DNA from: Holosporales bacterium
Lineage (GTDB): Bacteria > Pseudomonadota > Alphaproteobacteria > RUG11792
DNA: 6,080 bases
NCBI GenBank assembly: GCA_031266385.1
Contig: JAISBC010000041.1
Coordinates: 1-6,080, forward strand
Direction: 5' to 3'
Shown here: piece after piece, positions 5,964 to 6,080 of the stretch
Layout: the number at the start of each line of letters is the position of its first letter
How positions within the stretch are numbered: the first letter of the stretch is position 1
The notes under the pieces: generated by a model
The model's input: only the letters and a program-made list of their open reading frames with translations
What the model was told of the DNA's origin: nothing
Databases searched by the model: none
Program-made: the position numbers and the translations under genes

Positions 5964-6080
5964 TCCGGGTCCAGAATCGTCGAGCTATCCAAAGAGACAG
6001 GCGAAGCAGATATCCCCCCAAAATTCCAGCACCTAGCTATCAGCCGGGCAAGGGGGTTCCTGTGACGAGACTAGGGATGG
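5964..6080 (+). other. Pro-rich out-of-frame segments at the right edge
   Basis: After the stop at 5961 one frame reads ASNPGPESSSYPKRQAKQIS until a TAG at about 6031, and another reads YPPKIPAPSYQPGKGVP open to the edge. The two would join if one base were changed in the run of six C at 6014-6019. No start codon with a ribosome binding site is seen. It could be a broken or misread coding tail, or a chance open frame. Confidence 0.3.

Overview
The window looks like a chromosomal segment of a moderately AT-rich Gram-negative bacterium. The RadC N-terminal region (a DTKPLAK-type motif before the helix-hairpin-helix) and the DprA layout resemble alphaproteobacterial versions. Several exported proteins of unknown function, a degraded transposase-like remnant and a choline-kinase-like protein would fit a host-associated alphaproteobacterium such as a member of the Holosporales or Rickettsiales. 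That placement is inference from recalled family features, not from any marker gene.

Layout. The left part lies on the minus strand. dprA (DNA processing, natural transformation) is joined by a GTGA overlap to radC (JAB/MPN-domain DNA repair-associated protein). Downstream of radC, after about 95 bases, is a gene that runs off the left edge: an exported Pro/Gln/Gly-rich repeat protein. It is open to base 1, so only its first 250 codons are visible. dprA faces away from a rightward pair across a gap of about 45-80 bases. The first gene of that pair encodes a small protein with an N-terminal hydrophobic segment and a choline/ethanolamine-kinase-like (APH-fold) body in which the catalytic aspartate seems to be missing. 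Its last 14 bases overlap the start of an AGCS-family sodium:alanine/glycine symporter (AlsT type), which has a strong ribosome binding site inside the kinase-like gene.

Right of the symporter, about 690 bases carry no intact gene. They hold a weak AT-rich hairpin and a degraded reading frame (4953-5219, one internal TAA) whose start resembles IS982-family transposases. The last gene (5469-5963) encodes a 164-residue exported protein with four cysteines and no recognisable family. The final 117 bases show two short Pro-rich reading frames that would join across a run of six C.

How the genes work together. dprA-radC is a plausible translationally coupled DNA-uptake/repair unit. The kinase-like gene and the symporter are very probably co-transcribed and translationally coupled, but no biochemical link between them is known to me. 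I found no CRISPR array, tRNA, rRNA or clear riboswitch. The most unusual item is the exported, apparently catalytically altered choline-kinase-like protein coupled to an amino-acid symporter.
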